Positions 10,624 through 20,425 of a DNA stretch of 64,000 nucleotides are shown here, one piece after another (the first letter of the stretch is position 1; every line of letters starts with the position of its first letter). Source of the stretch: Bifidobacterium asteroides (lineage in GTDB: Bacteria > Actinomycetota > Actinomycetes > Actinomycetales > Bifidobacteriaceae); NCBI RefSeq assembly GCF_019469425.1, contig NZ_CP048272.1:930001-994000 (forward strand), in the 5' to 3' direction. The notes under the pieces are model-generated. The model was given only the letters and a program-made list of their open reading frames with translations. It searched no databases and had not been told where the DNA came from. Both the position numbers and the translations under genes were made by a program.

Positions 10624-11087
10624 TGGCCTATGACGAGTCCTACAACGAGCCCGAAGCGGTCGAGGTCCTGTTCAAGTCCTTGAACGGGTCCGACGTGCCG
10701 GAATACGCAATGCCCGGCGATGCAGGGGCTGATCTGCGTGCCAGGGTGGATGTAGATCTGGCCCCTTTCCAGCGGGCGTTGGTGCCCACTGGAGTGGCCT
10801 TGGCCTTGCCCAACGGCTACGTCGGCTTGGTTCATCCGCGCTCGGGACTGGCAGTCAAAATGGGGGTGACCGTGCTCAACGCGCCCGGGACCATCGATGC
10901 CGGGTACCGTGGTGAAATCAAGGTTCCGCTGATCAACCTGGATCCGCATGAGTCGGTCCACTTCGACCCAGGGGAACGCATCGCCCAGCTGGTCATTCAG
11001 CGTTACGTGCAGGCCCGTTTCGTGCCCGCCGAACGCCTGCCTGGTTCTGTGCGTTCGGATGGCGGGTTCGGCTCAACCGGCCGCTGA
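10623..11087 (+). CDS. dut: dUTP diphosphatase (dUTPase)
   Basis: A 154-residue trimeric-type dUTPase that hydrolyses dUTP to dUMP, keeping uracil out of DNA and feeding dTMP synthesis. The five family motifs are visible in order: GDAGADL, HPRSGLA, GTIDAGYRGE (with the catalytic Asp), RIAQLV and the flexible C-terminal GGFGSTGR. The ATG overlaps the stop of the preceding gene by one base. An in-frame GTG at 10611 is less likely. rel follows 83 bases later. Confidence 0.96.
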   Translation: MAYDESYNEPEAVEVLFKSLNGSDVPEYAMPGDAGADLRARVDVDLAPFQRALVPTGVALALPNGYVGLVHPRSGLAVKMGVTVLNAPGTIDAGYRGEIKVPLINLDPHESVHFDPGERIAQLVIQRYVQARFVPAERLPGSVRSDGGFGSTGR

Positions 11088-11170
11088 GGCACCCTTCGGA
11101 CACGGGCAGCCTGAATGGGCTAGGCGCAAGTGTAGGATTGGTGCATCATATCGCTACATTGGAGGCTTGA

Positions 11171-13531
11171 ATGGTCACTCAGGAGGGCAGCGTCTGCAGC
11201 AACGATGTCGGCGATCAGACCCCTTCTGGCCTGTCCTCCAGAGCCTTGGGATGTGAGGTCAGCGACGATCCGCTCAACCCCCTAATGCCCATCTGGGAGA
11301 TTTGCGCCGCCCATCATCCGGGCGAGGATCTGTCCATGCTCCAGCGCGCCTACGATCGCGCTGTGGTCCAGCATGCCGACCAGAGGCGCAAGTCCGGCGA
11401 GCCATACATCATCCATCCGCTGGCTGTGGCACAGATTCTGGCAGACCTGGGCATGGGGCCCACGGTGGTTTCGGCCGGTCTGCTGCACGACACTGTGGAG
11501 GACACCGACTACACCCTGGAGCAGTGCAGGGACGAGTTCGGCGACACGGTGGCCGGCCTGGTGGACGGGGTCACCAAAATATCCAAGATGGACTATGGTG
11601 ATTCGGCCCAGGCCGAGACCATCCGCAAGATGATCGTGGCCATGAGCCGAGATGTGCGCGTCTTGGTAGTCAAGTTGGCCGATCGGGTCCACAACGCCCG
11701 CACCTGGCGCTACGTCAAGGCTTCATCAGCCCAGCGCAAGGCGCGCGAGACCCTGGATGTCTATGCGCCCCTTGCCAACCGGCTGGGCATGAACGCCATC
11801 AAAACCGAATTGGAAGAACTCAGCTTCAAGACCCTCTATCCCAAGATCTACCACGAAATCGTGGTGCTGGTCTCCCGCAGGGCGGGCCAGCGGGAGGTCT
11901 ATCTGAAGCAGATCCTGGACGAGATCCACGAGGATCTGGACGCCCAAGGCATCAAGGCCCAGGTGACCGGACGGCCCAAGGACTATTTCAGCATCTACCA
12001 GAAGATGATTGTGCGCGGGCACGATTTCGCTAACATCTACGACCTGGTCGGGGTGCGGATCATTGTGGACACCATCCGCGATTGCTATGCGGCTCTAGGC
12101 GCCGTCCATGCCCGCTGGAGTCCGGTGCCTGGGCGGTTCAAGGACTACATCGCCATGCCCAAGACCAACCGCTACCAGTCCCTGCACACCACGGTGGTAG
12201 GCCCGGGCGGCAAGCCGGTGGAGATTCAGATCCGCACCTGGCAGATGCACCGTCGTGCCGAGTTCGGCATCGCCGCCCACTGGAAGTACAAGGAGAACGG
12301 GTCTGCCGGCCGCGAGCTTTCCCAGCCTGACAAGTCCGATGTCAAGCGTGAGCGCCAGGAGGGGGAGCTGAGCCAGGAGGACAACCTTACCTGGATCCAG
12401 CAGCTGGCCGACTGGACCAGCGAGACTCCTGACTCCAATGAATTCCTGGGCTCCTTGAAGGATGATCTGGGCTCGGCCGAGGTCTATGTGTTCACTCCCA
12501 AGGGCAAGATCATCTCCCTGCCGGCCGATTCCACGCCGGTGGACTTCGCCTATGCCGTCCATACCGAGGTGGGCCACAGAACCATGGGCGCGCGCATCAA
12601 CGGCCGTCTGGTCCCCCTGGATACCAAGCTGCGCAACGGGGATACGGTGGAGATCCTGACCAGCAAGTCGGACACCGATGGGCCTTCGCGCGACTGGCTC
12701 AGCTTCGCCAAGAGCCCCCGCGCCCGCAGTAAGATCCGTCAGTGGTTCAGCAAGGAGCGCCGTTCGGAGACCATCGGAGAGGGCAAGGACGAGCTGATCC
12801 GCGCCATGCGCAAGCGGAACCTGCCCGTGGCCACTCTGCTTACCCCCGAAGCCATGGTGGGGGCTGCCGACGAGCTTAACTATCCCAATGAGAATGCGGT
12901 CTACGCCGCCATAGGCGACGGACAGGTCTCCACTCAGAATGTGATTTCCCGGCTGGTCAATGATGCCGGCCGGTCAGCCCTTGAGGACGAGGTGGAGCAG
13001 GAGGCCATTCCCCTGCAGCGGGTCACCAAGTCCAGCCGGCCGGAGACCTCCCAGGGGATCTCGGTCAAGGGTGTGGACGATGTCTGGGTCAAGCTGGCCC
13101 GTTGCTGCACCCCAGTGCCGGGAGATCCCATCACCGGGTTCATCACCCGCAACCAGGGCGTCTCGGTCCACCGGTCCGACTGCCAGAATCTTCTGGACCT
13201 GCGCAAGAAGCAGCCCGAACGGATCATCGAGGTCTCATGGACGGGCAAACAGGGCACCTTTATGGTCCAGATCCAGGTGGAGGCCCTGGATCGGCCCCAC
13301 CTGCTCTCGGACATCACCCAGGTGCTGTCCGACCACGGTGTCAACATCCTGTCGGGCAGCCAGTCCACAGGCCGGGACAGGGTGGCGATCAGCCAGTTCG
13401 TCTTCGAGATGGGCGACCCCCAGCACCTGAACACCCTCCTGTCGGCTGTCAGGAAGATCGACGGTGTTTTCGACGCCTACCGGCTGACCGGAGCCAAGGG
13501 TTCGACCAGTCCGCATATGCGGGCCATCTGA
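11171..13531 (+). CDS. rel: Bifunctional (p)ppGpp synthetase/hydrolase Rel
   Basis: A 786-residue long RelA/SpoT homologue that makes and degrades the alarmone (p)ppGpp in the stringent response. The N-terminal HD hydrolase domain has the LLHDTVEDT signature near residue 105. The synthetase domain has GRFKDYIAMPKTNRYQSLHT and IQIRTWQMHRRAEFGIAAHWKYK. The RFKD motif is the basic-type signature of bifunctional enzymes. A TGS domain (VYVFTPKGKIISLP...DFAYAVHT), a conserved-Cys zinc-finger-like region (ARCCTPVPGD) and a C-terminal ACT domain follow. The ATG has GGAGG 6 bases upstream. It probably shares regulation with dut. Confidence 0.96.
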   Translation: MVTQEGSVCSNDVGDQTPSGLSSRALGCEVSDDPLNPLMPIWEICAAHHPGEDLSMLQRAYDRAVVQHADQRRKSGEPYIIHPLAVAQILADLGMGPTVVSAGLLHDTVEDTDYTLEQCRDEFGDTVAGLVDGVTKISKMDYGDSAQAETIRKMIVAMSRDVRVLVVKLADRVHNARTWRYVKASSAQRKARETLDVYAPLANRLGMNAIKTELEELSFKTLYPKIYHEIVVLVSRRAGQREVYLKQILDEIHEDLDAQGIKAQVTGRPKDYFSIYQKMIVRGHDFANIYDLVGVRIIVDTIRDCYAALGAVHARWSPVPGRFKDYIAMPKTNRYQSLHTTVVGPGGKPVEIQIRTWQMHRRAEFGIAAHWKYKENGSAGRELSQPDKSDVKRERQEGELSQEDNLTWIQQLADWTSETPDSNEFLGSLKDDLGSAEVYVFTPKGKIISLPADSTPVDFAYAVHTEVGHRTMGARINGRLVPLDTKLRNGDTVEILTSKSDTDGPSRDWLSFAKSPRARSKIRQWFSKERRSETIGEGKDELIRAMRKRNLPVATLLTPEAMVGAADELNYPNENAVYAAIGDGQVSTQNVISRLVNDAGRSALEDEVEQEAIPLQRVTKSSRPETSQGISVKGVDDVWVKLARCCTPVPGDPITGFITRNQGVSVHRSDCQNLLDLRKKQPERIIEVSWTGKQGTFMVQIQVEALDRPHLLSDITQVLSDHGVNILSGSQSTGRDRVAISQFVFEMGDPQHLNTLLSAVRKIDGVFDAYRLTGAKGSTSPHMRAI

Positions 13532-13568
13532 CCGTCCCCGCAACCACCTCTATGTCTGTTTTTCTCTA

Positions 13569-13582
13569 CCCTCTTGCGAGGG
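13569..13582 (+). terminator. Weak hairpin after rel
   Basis: CCCTC-TTGC-GAGGG forms a 5-bp stem with a tetraloop 38 bases after the rel stop. The downstream sequence is only moderately T-rich, so its role as a terminator is uncertain. Confidence 0.3.
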
Positions 13583-13675
13583 CATCCTTCCCACGGTTCT
13601 TTCGAATTGATCACTTGTTTTAAGCCTCGGGGATTCACCGGTCCAAAGTCTCAACGACGGTTATAAACGATGGCT

Positions 13676-13715
13676 ACAAAAAGACCCCCAGTGATCAATG
13701 ACCAGCCCGGGGGTC
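13676..13715 (-). terminator. Rho-independent terminator of the DUF349 gene
   Basis: Read on the minus strand, GACCCCC at 13709-13715 pairs with GGGGGTC at 13683-13689, followed directly by a TTTTT run (13676-13682). It lies 20 bases past the DUF349 stop. Confidence 0.8.
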
Positions 13716-13734
13716 CTAGCGGCAACTGCTGCGA

Positions 13735-15234
13735 TCAGCGCACGGCGTTCATCCACTGCTCCTTGGTGGCCTTCTCGGCCTCCAGCTTTTGCTTCTTGGC
13801 CGGATCCTGCTCAGCGGCGATTCGCCGGTCCAGGTCCTCAAGCTGGGCGGCCAGCTGCTGCTCGAAGCTGGAGACGCGGGCATCCGCCTCGGGGTCAGAC
13901 TGGTTCCAAGCCGCATCCTCCACAGCCTTGATCTGCCGATCCACGGCATCCATCCTGCCCTCGATCCGGCGCACGTCGTCACGGGGGACGAAGCCGATGG
14001 CGTCCCATTCCTCCTGGATCTTGGCCAGTTCCTGCCGGGCCTGCTTGGCAGCCTTGGTGTCTTTAACGGGCAGCAGGGCCTCGGCCTTGGCCACCAGGGC
14101 CTCTTTCTTAGTCAGGTTTTCGCGCTCGTTGACAGAGGTCTTGTCCCGGTCGGCCTGACGGGCGTTGAAGAAGACGTCTGCGGCCTGACGGAACCGAGCC
14201 CAGAGGGCATCGTCATCCTGGCGCCCTGCCCGTCCAGCCTGTTTCCAGCGGTCCATGAGCTCGTTGAACTGGTGGGAGGTGGGTCCCCAGTCGGTCGAGT
14301 CCTTGATCTGGTCGGCCTCAGCGATGATCTCCTCCTTGATCCGCTTGGTCTCGGACCGCTGGGCATCACGCTGCTGGGCCCACTTGCGGCGGGCCTGGTT
14401 GAAGGTGGTGCGTGCGGAGGAGAAGCGCTTCCAAAGCGCGTCCGCGTCGGCCTTGTCGATGCGGATGGTGGTGCGCTGGTGGTGCTGCCACTGCTCGAAG
14501 AGGGAACGGAACTTGTCCGCTGTGGAACGCCAGTTGGTGGAGTCACCCAGGGAGGCGGTCAGTTCTTCGGCCTTCTCCACGATGGCGGTCCGCTCCTTGA
14601 TGGCCTTGGCCATGGCGTCCTTGCGGGCCTGCGCCAACTCAGCCTTGCGGGCCTGACTCTGTTCAGCCAGCTGGTCCAGCTGCGTGCGGAGGGCGGCCAG
14701 ATCGCCGATGGCCTCGGGCTTGCTGGTCTCCTCCTTGAGCGAGGCCATGGACTCGTCGATTTCGTGGGCCTTGATCTTGGGGCTGCGCAGCCTTGAGGCG
14801 AAGAGGTTCAGCTTCTCCTTGAGGTCTAGGTATCGGCGGGCGTAGAGGTTCAGGGCCTCCTTGGCATCGGCATTGGGGAATTGGCCTACCTGGCGCTCCT
14901 GATCGCCCTCGCGGACGAAGACGTTGCCTTGCTCATCCACCCGGCCGAAGGCTTCAGCCTTGTCGATCTCCTCCTGGCTGTAGGTAGGGGCGGCTGGAGC
15001 GGCCTTGACGTGAGGGGCCTTGTGTGCCAGAGCCGCAGGGGAGGGAACCGCCTTGGGCTTTACCGGCTTGGGCTCAGCCGGTACCGGTGCGCTCTGGGTC
15101 GGCGCATCCTCAGTAGAAGCGGTCTGTCCGGCTTCGGGCGTCGTCGCAGCGGCGACCTGGCCCTCCGCGTCCGCGGTGTGCTCCTCCTGCGGTGTCGAGG
15201 TGTTCTCGGGTGTGATGGCGGTGTTGTCGGCCAT
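13735..15234 (-). CDS. DUF349 repeat protein
   Basis: A 499-residue, highly charged, helical protein with several DUF349 repeats; each repeat carries a W-R or W..A pattern (for example STNWRSTADKFRSLFEQW, STDWGPTSHQFNELMDRWKQAGR, EWDAIG). The first 100 residues are Pro/Ala-rich low complexity. It resembles actinobacterial DUF349 proteins of unknown function. No membrane segment is seen. The start at 15234 has AAGGAG 7 bases upstream; a longer reading frame to 15288 lacks a site. It is divergent from hisS and ends in a clear terminator. Confidence 0.85.
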   Translation of the reverse strand: MADNTAITPENTSTPQEEHTADAEGQVAAATTPEAGQTASTEDAPTQSAPVPAEPKPVKPKAVPSPAALAHKAPHVKAAPAAPTYSQEEIDKAEAFGRVDEQGNVFVREGDQERQVGQFPNADAKEALNLYARRYLDLKEKLNLFASRLRSPKIKAHEIDESMASLKEETSKPEAIGDLAALRTQLDQLAEQSQARKAELAQARKDAMAKAIKERTAIVEKAEELTASLGDSTNWRSTADKFRSLFEQWQHHQRTTIRIDKADADALWKRFSSARTTFNQARRKWAQQRDAQRSETKRIKEEIIAEADQIKDSTDWGPTSHQFNELMDRWKQAGRAGRQDDDALWARFRQAADVFFNARQADRDKTSVNERENLTKKEALVAKAEALLPVKDTKAAKQARQELAKIQEEWDAIGFVPRDDVRRIEGRMDAVDRQIKAVEDAAWNQSDPEADARVSSFEQQLAAQLEDLDRRIAAEQDPAKKQKLEAEKATKEQWMNAVR

Positions 15235-15302
15235 GGCCAGCTCCTTAGGCTTGTGTGTTGGGGAGATCGCAAAATATGGCAAAACCATTTTCCTTGACCT
15301 CC

Positions 15303-15313
15303 TATAGTATAGG
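15303..15313 (+). promoter_or_regulatory. Likely -10 region of hisS
   Basis: TATAGT at 15303-15308 overlaps TATAGG at 15308-15313, only 5-10 bases before the hisS ATG. No convincing ribosome site sits between. Transcripts from the second box would begin at or next to the ATG, so hisS may be leaderless. No clear -35 box is seen. Confidence 0.4.
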
Positions 15314-15318
15314 TTCTT

Positions 15319-16704
15319 ATGGCAAAAGGCACATCTCTATCCGGTTTCCCTGAATGGCTTCCTTCACAAAGAGTGGTGGAGCAGCGCATCATCGACACGC
15401 TCCGCAAGGTCTTCGAATTGAACGGCTATATCGGCATCGAGACCAGGGCTGTAGAAGAGGGCTCCAGCCTGCTTAAGAAGGGGGAGACCAGCAAGGAGAT
15501 CTACCTGCTCTCACGACTGCAGGACCTGGGCCAGGAGAAGGATGTGCCGGTGGAGCGCCGGCTGGGTCTGCATTTTGACCTGACTGTGCCGCTGAGCCGC
15601 TATGTGGTGGAGCACAGCAACGACTTGACTTTCCCCTTCAAACGCTGGCAGATTCAGAAGGTCTGGCGAGGGGAGCGCCCCCAGGAGGGACGGTTCAGGG
15701 AGTTCGTTCAGGCTGATATCGATGTGATTGGCAACGGGGTGTTGCCCGACCACTATGAGGTCGAGGTGCCCCTGGTCATGCTGAGCGCCCTGGAGGGGCT
15801 GCGGGCCTTCGGACTGCCCAAGCCCACCGTGCACGCCAACAATCGTAAGCTCTCCGAGGGATTCTACCGGGGTCTGGGTCTGGGAGACGTCGAGGGCGTT
15901 CTGCGCGAGATCGACAAGCTGGACAAGATCGGCCCTGACGAGGTAGCCAACCTGCTGGTCAGTGAGTGCGGTGCAGATCAGGATCAAGCCAGGGCTTGCC
16001 TGGATCTGGCCGAGCTGACTGCCGACGACGGCAAGCAGCTGCGCCAGCGGTTCGATGCCTTGGTCGACAAGGTTGGCATCGATAAGGAGTCTTCTTCATA
16101 TGCCCTGGCCATCGAGGGGCTGGAGACGCTGGCCATGATCATCGACGAGGCCGCCCGCATCCGGCCGGGCTCGGTCATCGCCGACCTGAAGATTGCCCGC
16201 GGTCTGGACTACTACACCGGCTCGGTCTACGAGACCTTCCTGGAGGGGGCGCAGTCCCTGGGCTCCATTTGCTCCGGCGGCCGTTATGACAACCTGGCCA
16301 GCCAGGGAAACCGCACCTACCCGGGTGTGGGGCTGTCCATCGGGCTTTCACGGCTGCTCTCCTTCCTGCTGGCCCATGGCGTCCAGGCCTCCCGGGTCTC
16401 TCCGGCGGCGGTCATGGTCGCCGTCTGGGACGAGGAGGATCGCACCGACAGCAACCACATCGCCCAGGACCTGAGGGCCAGGGGGATAGCTGCCGACGTG
16501 GCTCCCACCGCAGCCAAGATTGGCAAGCAGATTCGCTATGCCGACCACTTGGGCATCCCCTATGTCTGGTTCCCAGCTAAGGAGGGCCAACAGAAGGGCG
16601 ACCAAGTCAAGAACATCATTACCGGCGATCAGACTCCGGCCGACCTGGTGTCGTGGACGCCGGATAGCCTGTATGCCCGGCAGAGTGTGGAATACCAGGC
16701 CTGA
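15319..16704 (+). CDS. hisS: Histidyl-tRNA synthetase
   Basis: A 461-residue class II aminoacyl-tRNA synthetase charging tRNA-His with histidine. Motif 2 region (RWQIQKVWRGERPQEGRFREFVQADID) and the HisRS-specific ARGLDYYTGSVYE are present, along with HFDLTVPLSRYVV. A C-terminal anticodon-binding domain closes the protein (VMVAVWDEED...DLRARGIAADVAP). aspS follows 39 bases downstream on the same strand, a common pairing. Confidence 0.96.
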   Translation: MAKGTSLSGFPEWLPSQRVVEQRIIDTLRKVFELNGYIGIETRAVEEGSSLLKKGETSKEIYLLSRLQDLGQEKDVPVERRLGLHFDLTVPLSRYVVEHSNDLTFPFKRWQIQKVWRGERPQEGRFREFVQADIDVIGNGVLPDHYEVEVPLVMLSALEGLRAFGLPKPTVHANNRKLSEGFYRGLGLGDVEGVLREIDKLDKIGPDEVANLLVSECGADQDQARACLDLAELTADDGKQLRQRFDALVDKVGIDKESSSYALAIEGLETLAMIIDEAARIRPGSVIADLKIARGLDYYTGSVYETFLEGAQSLGSICSGGRYDNLASQGNRTYPGVGLSIGLSRLLSFLLAHGVQASRVSPAAVMVAVWDEEDRTDSNHIAQDLRARGIAADVAPTAAKIGKQIRYADHLGIPYVWFPAKEGQQKGDQVKNIITGDQTPADLVSWTPDSLYARQSVEYQA

Positions 16705-16743
16705 CGCAGGGGCAGGCCGAGCATTATGGAGGTACAGGAAAGC

Positions 16744-18546
16744 ATGGGCCAGTCGGCTTACAGAACGAGCTACGCCACAGATGTCACGCAGGATATGGTC
16801 GGTCGTCAGGTGACGGTGGCCGGATGGGTGGATCGCCGACGTGATCACGGCGGCGTGGCTTTCATCGATCTGCGTGACCGCTCCGGCCTGGTGCAGATCG
16901 TCATCTATGACGAGGAAGAAGCCCGCCCCCTGCGCAGCGAGTACGTGATCCAGGTCACCGGCAAGGTCCGCGAACGTCCCGAGGGCAATGACAACGAGCA
17001 TCTGTCCACCGGGCACATCGAGATTGTGGCCGATAAGATCGAGGTTCTTGCCAAGTCGGCCGCCCTGCCCTTCCAGGTGTCCACTGCCCTGGAGAACGAG
17101 GCCGAGAACAAGCTGCCTGGCGAGGATGTGCGGCTGCGCTACCGTTATCTGGACCTGCGCCGCCCCTCCATGCAGCGCAACATCCGCTTGAGAGCCGCCA
17201 TGAACCGGGCCGCCCGTGCTGCCCTGGACAAGATGGACTTCTGCGAGATTGAGACACCGACCCTGATCAAGTCCACCCCCGAGGGTGCCCGCGACTTTCT
17301 GGTGCCGGCCCGTCTGGTGCCCGGATCCTGGTACGCCCTGCCGCAGTCCCCCCAGCTGCTCAAGCAGCTGCTGATGGTGGGTGGCTTCGAACGTTACTAC
17401 CAGATTGCCCGCTGCTACCGCGACGAGGACTTCCGTGCTGACAGGCAGCCTGAGTTCACTCAGCTGGACATCGAGATGAGCTTTGCTTCCCAGGAGGATG
17501 TCATGGCCATGGCCGAGCAGGTCATTGCCGAGGTCTGGAAGGCTGCAGGATACGAGGTCACCCTGCCCATCCCGAGGATCAGCTGGCAGGAGGCCATGGA
17601 CAAGTACGGCTCCGACAAGCCCGACCTACGCTTCGGCAACCCCATCGTCGAGCTGACCGACTACTTCAAGGACACCCCCTTCCGGGTCTTCCAGGCCCCC
17701 TACGTAGGTGCCGTGGTCTACCAGGGCGCGGCCAACCTGCCTCGCAGACAGTTCGATGCCTGGCAGGAGTGGGCCCGACAGCGGGGTGCCAAAGGCCTGG
17801 CATACGTCCAGTTCACCGGCGATGGTACCCTCAAGGGTCCCGTGGCCAAGAACCTGTCTGATGCTGAGCGTCAGGGCCTCAAGGAGGCCGTGGGTGCCTC
17901 GGATGGCGATGCCGTCTTCTTCGCAGCCGGTCCCCGTGAGGCCTCGCAGACCCTGCTGGGTGCGGCTCGTGTGGAGATCGCACGCCGCCAGGGGCTGCTC
18001 AAGCCCGACGAATTCGCCCTGACCTGGGTGGTGGACTTCCCGCTCTTCAAGCCCACCGACGACCCGGATGACGACGATGTGGCCGTGGGCCATTCCAAGT
18101 GGACTTCCATGCACCACCCCTTCACCATGCCCTCGGCTGAATGGATCGACCGATTCGACAAGGATCCCGAGCATGCCATGAGCGACTCCTACGACATCGT
18201 CTGCAACGGCGAGGAGATGGGCGGCGGTTCGGTGCGTATCCACCGCGACGACATCCAGGACCGGGTCTTCAAGGTGCTGGGCATCGGCCCCGAGGAGGCC
18301 CAGGAGAAGTTCGGCTTCCTGCTGGAAGCCTTCAAGTATGGCGCTCCGCCTCACGCGGGAATCGCCTTCGGCTGGGACAGGACCGCTCAGATTCTGACGG
18401 GAGCGGACTCCATCCGCGATGTCATCGCCTTCCCCAAGTCCGGCGGTGGTCAGGATCCCATGACTGGGGCTCCGGCGCCCATCTCCGACCAGCAACGCGC
18501 CGAGACCGGCGTGGACTGGGAACCGGATCAGGAGAATGCCGACTGA
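16744..18546 (+). CDS. aspS: Aspartyl-tRNA synthetase
   Basis: A 600-residue class IIb synthetase charging tRNA-Asp. An N-terminal OB-fold anticodon-binding domain ([21 protein letters not shown]) is followed by the catalytic core with [32 protein letters not shown] and GIAFGWDR. The bacterial-type GAD insertion lies between about residues 290 and 420. An ATG at 16726 is in frame, but the GGAGG at its own codons sits correctly for the ATG at 16744, and homologues start near this AYRT motif. Confidence 0.96.
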   Translation: MGQSAYRTSYATDVTQDMVGRQVTVAGWVDRRRDHGGVAFIDLRDRSGLVQIVIYDEEEARPLRSEYVIQVTGKVRERPEGNDNEHLSTGHIEIVADKIEVLAKSAALPFQVSTALENEAENKLPGEDVRLRYRYLDLRRPSMQRNIRLRAAMNRAARAALDKMDFCEIETPTLIKSTPEGARDFLVPARLVPGSWYALPQSPQLLKQLLMVGGFERYYQIARCYRDEDFRADRQPEFTQLDIEMSFASQEDVMAMAEQVIAEVWKAAGYEVTLPIPRISWQEAMDKYGSDKPDLRFGNPIVELTDYFKDTPFRVFQAPYVGAVVYQGAANLPRRQFDAWQEWARQRGAKGLAYVQFTGDGTLKGPVAKNLSDAERQGLKEAVGASDGDAVFFAAGPREASQTLLGAARVEIARRQGLLKPDEFALTWVVDFPLFKPTDDPDDDDVAVGHSKWTSMHHPFTMPSAEWIDRFDKDPEHAMSDSYDIVCNGEEMGGGSVRIHRDDIQDRVFKVLGIGPEEAQEKFGFLLEAFKYGAPPHAGIAFGWDRTAQILTGADSIRDVIAFPKSGGGQDPMTGAPAPISDQQRAETGVDWEPDQENAD

Positions 18547-18581
18547 GCGCACTTCGTCACTGATTGACCGACCAGAGTCTA

Positions 18582-18615
18582 TAAGGGCTGGAATCCTGTG
18601 GGATACCGGCCCTTA
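18582..18615 (+). terminator. Stem-loop after aspS
   Basis: TAAGGGCTGG and CCGGCCCTTA pair over 10 bp with one G-U pair, with a 14-base loop, 36 bases past the aspS stop. The T-tract is poor (CTGTTTATG), so termination strength is uncertain. Confidence 0.5.
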
Positions 18616-18617
18616 CT

Positions 18618-18637
18618 GTTTATGCGCGTTTATGCGC
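18618..18637. repeat. Two tandem copies of a 10-bp unit
   Basis: GTTTATGCGC is repeated exactly twice, head to tail, in the gap between aspS and the amino-acid ABC operon. It could be part of an operator; nothing else supports that. Confidence 0.5.
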
Positions 18638-18695
18638 CAGGGAGTTAATCAGTCGCGCTTGGCCAAAGGCTCCGCTTTCCAGCAGAACCGTTTCT

Positions 18696-19550
18696 ATGGC
18701 CGTTCTGCAACAAAGGATGAGTAAACTGCCCAATATGAGAGAAACAACCAAACATCCGTCGGAGCGGATTCTGCCGGAGAAACCGGCCTCGGAACGCCCC
18801 GTCAAGTACAAGTCCGGGCCGCTGGTCGAGCTGGCCCACGTCGAAAAGCATTTTGGCAGCCTGCACGTCCTCAAGGACATCAACTTGCAGGTCGACACCG
18901 GCGAGGTGCTGGTGGTTGTCGGACCCTCGGGCTCCGGCAAGTCCACCATGTGCCGGACCATCAATCGTCTGGAGTCCATCGACTCCGGTGTCATCAGGAT
19001 CGAGGGCGAACCCCTGCCCCAGGAGGGACGCGACCTGGCTCGGCTCAGAGCCGAGGTGGGCATGGTCTTCCAGTCCTTCAACCTCTTCGCCAACAAGACC
19101 ATTCTGGAGAATATGACTTTGGCGCCCATCAAGGTGCGCCACATGCCCAAGAAGGATGCCGAGGACCTGGCCATGGACCTCTTGGCCCGGGTGGGCGTGG
19201 AATCCCAAGCCTCCAAGATGCCCTCACAGCTCTCCGGCGGCCAGCAACAGCGTGTGGCCATCGCCCGCGCGCTGGCCATGCAGCCCAAGGTCATGCTCTT
19301 CGACGAGCCCACATCAGCGCTGGACCCGGAGATGGTCAACGAGGTGCTGGACGTCATGATCCAACTGGCCCAGGAGGGCATGACTATGATCTGTGTGACC
19401 CACGAGATGGGCTTTGCGCGGCAGGCCGCCGACCATATCGTCTTCATGGCCGATGGGCGCATCTTGGAAAAGGACGACCCCGACGACTTCTTCGATCACC
19501 CCAAGACCCAGCGGGCCGCCGACTTCCTGTCCAAGATTCTGGCCCACTGA
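18696..19550 (+). CDS. gluA: Polar amino-acid ABC transporter, ATP-binding protein (GluA-like)
   Basis: A 284-residue ABC ATPase energising uptake of a polar amino acid, by gene order most like glutamate. Walker [10 protein letters not shown], the signature [16 protein letters not shown] and Walker [13 protein letters not shown] are intact, followed by a switch His in CVTHEMGF. The core matches the family's usual 240-250 residues; the extra length is an N-terminal tail. The start is uncertain: ATGs at 18696, 18717 and 18735 are in frame and none has a well-placed site. It is the first gene of an ATPase, binding protein, permease, permease operon as in Corynebacterium gluABCD. Substrate is inference. 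Confidence 0.85.
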   Translation: MAVLQQRMSKLPNMRETTKHPSERILPEKPASERPVKYKSGPLVELAHVEKHFGSLHVLKDINLQVDTGEVLVVVGPSGSGKSTMCRTINRLESIDSGVIRIEGEPLPQEGRDLARLRAEVGMVFQSFNLFANKTILENMTLAPIKVRHMPKKDAEDLAMDLLARVGVESQASKMPSQLSGGQQQRVAIARALAMQPKVMLFDEPTSALDPEMVNEVLDVMIQLAQEGMTMICVTHEMGFARQAADHIVFMADGRILEKDDPDDFFDHPKTQRAADFLSKILAH

Positions 19551-19572
19551 AGCAGGAGGGAAGCATATCCGC

Positions 19573-20424
19573 ATGAATGCAAGTATGCATGGCATGGGCC
19601 GGCCGCTGAAACGGCTGGCCAGGAATCTGACCGCGATCCTGTGCGCTCTGGGTTGTCTGGTCTCACTGGCGGCCTGCGGCTCTGACAAGGAGGCAGGCAA
19701 GATCCGGGTGGGCATCAAGTTCGACCAGCCTGGTCTGGGCTTCAAGAAGGCCGGGACCTATGTTGGCTTCGACGTGGACGTGGCCACCTACATCGCCGGC
19801 AAGATGGGTTACAGCGCCGACGACATCGTCTGGAAGGAGGCCCCCTCCAAGCAGCGGGAGGCCATGCTCCAGAACGGCGACGTGGATATGATCCTGGCCT
19901 CCTACTCCATAACGGACGAGCGCAAGCGGGCTGTCTCCTTCGCCGGACCATACATCGTGGCTGGCCAGGACCTGCTGGTTCGCAAGGAGGACCATCAGAT
20001 CCGCGGCCCCGAGGACCTCAATGGCAAGCGCCTGTGCTCGGTGACCGGATCCACCTCGGCCGTCACCGTCAAGAAAAAGTTTGCCAAGGAGGTCCAGCTG
20101 ATGGAGCAGCCCGGCTATGCCGAATGCGCCACCGCCCTCTTCTCCGGCATCGTCGATGCGGTCACCACTGACGACATCATCCTGGCCGGGTTGGCCTCAG
20201 CCTCCCGGGGAAGACTGCGGCTAGTGGGCAAGCCCTTCACCCAGGAACACTACGGCGTGGGCATCAAGAAGGGCAATACCAAGCTGGCCCACAAGATCAA
20301 CATTGCCTTGGCTGAGATGGAGGCCAACGGTTCCTGGCAGCGGGCGCTGGAGAACAACACCCGGGGCACCCACTACAAACCCGACCCGCGATACAACCCG
20401 CCTAGGCCCATGGAGGGGGAGTGA
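19573..20424 (+). CDS. gluB: Polar amino-acid ABC transporter, substrate-binding lipoprotein (GluB-like)
   Basis: A 283-residue extracytoplasmic binding protein of the bacterial SBP family 3. The N-terminus has a basic region, a hydrophobic core and the lipobox LAAC, so it should be lipid-anchored to the membrane. The mature domain shows the family pattern IRVGIKFDQPG...YVGFDVDVATYIA and DMILASYSITDERK. Start chosen at the ATG 19573, which has AGGAGGG upstream and gives a normal signal peptide; a long upstream frame overlaps the ATPase gene and is unlikely. Confidence 0.88.
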   Translation: MNASMHGMGRPLKRLARNLTAILCALGCLVSLAACGSDKEAGKIRVGIKFDQPGLGFKKAGTYVGFDVDVATYIAGKMGYSADDIVWKEAPSKQREAMLQNGDVDMILASYSITDERKRAVSFAGPYIVAGQDLLVRKEDHQIRGPEDLNGKRLCSVTGSTSAVTVKKKFAKEVQLMEQPGYAECATALFSGIVDAVTTDDIILAGLASASRGRLRLVGKPFTQEHYGVGIKKGNTKLAHKINIALAEMEANGSWQRALENNTRGTHYKPDPRYNPPRPMEGE

Positions 20425-20425
20425 G

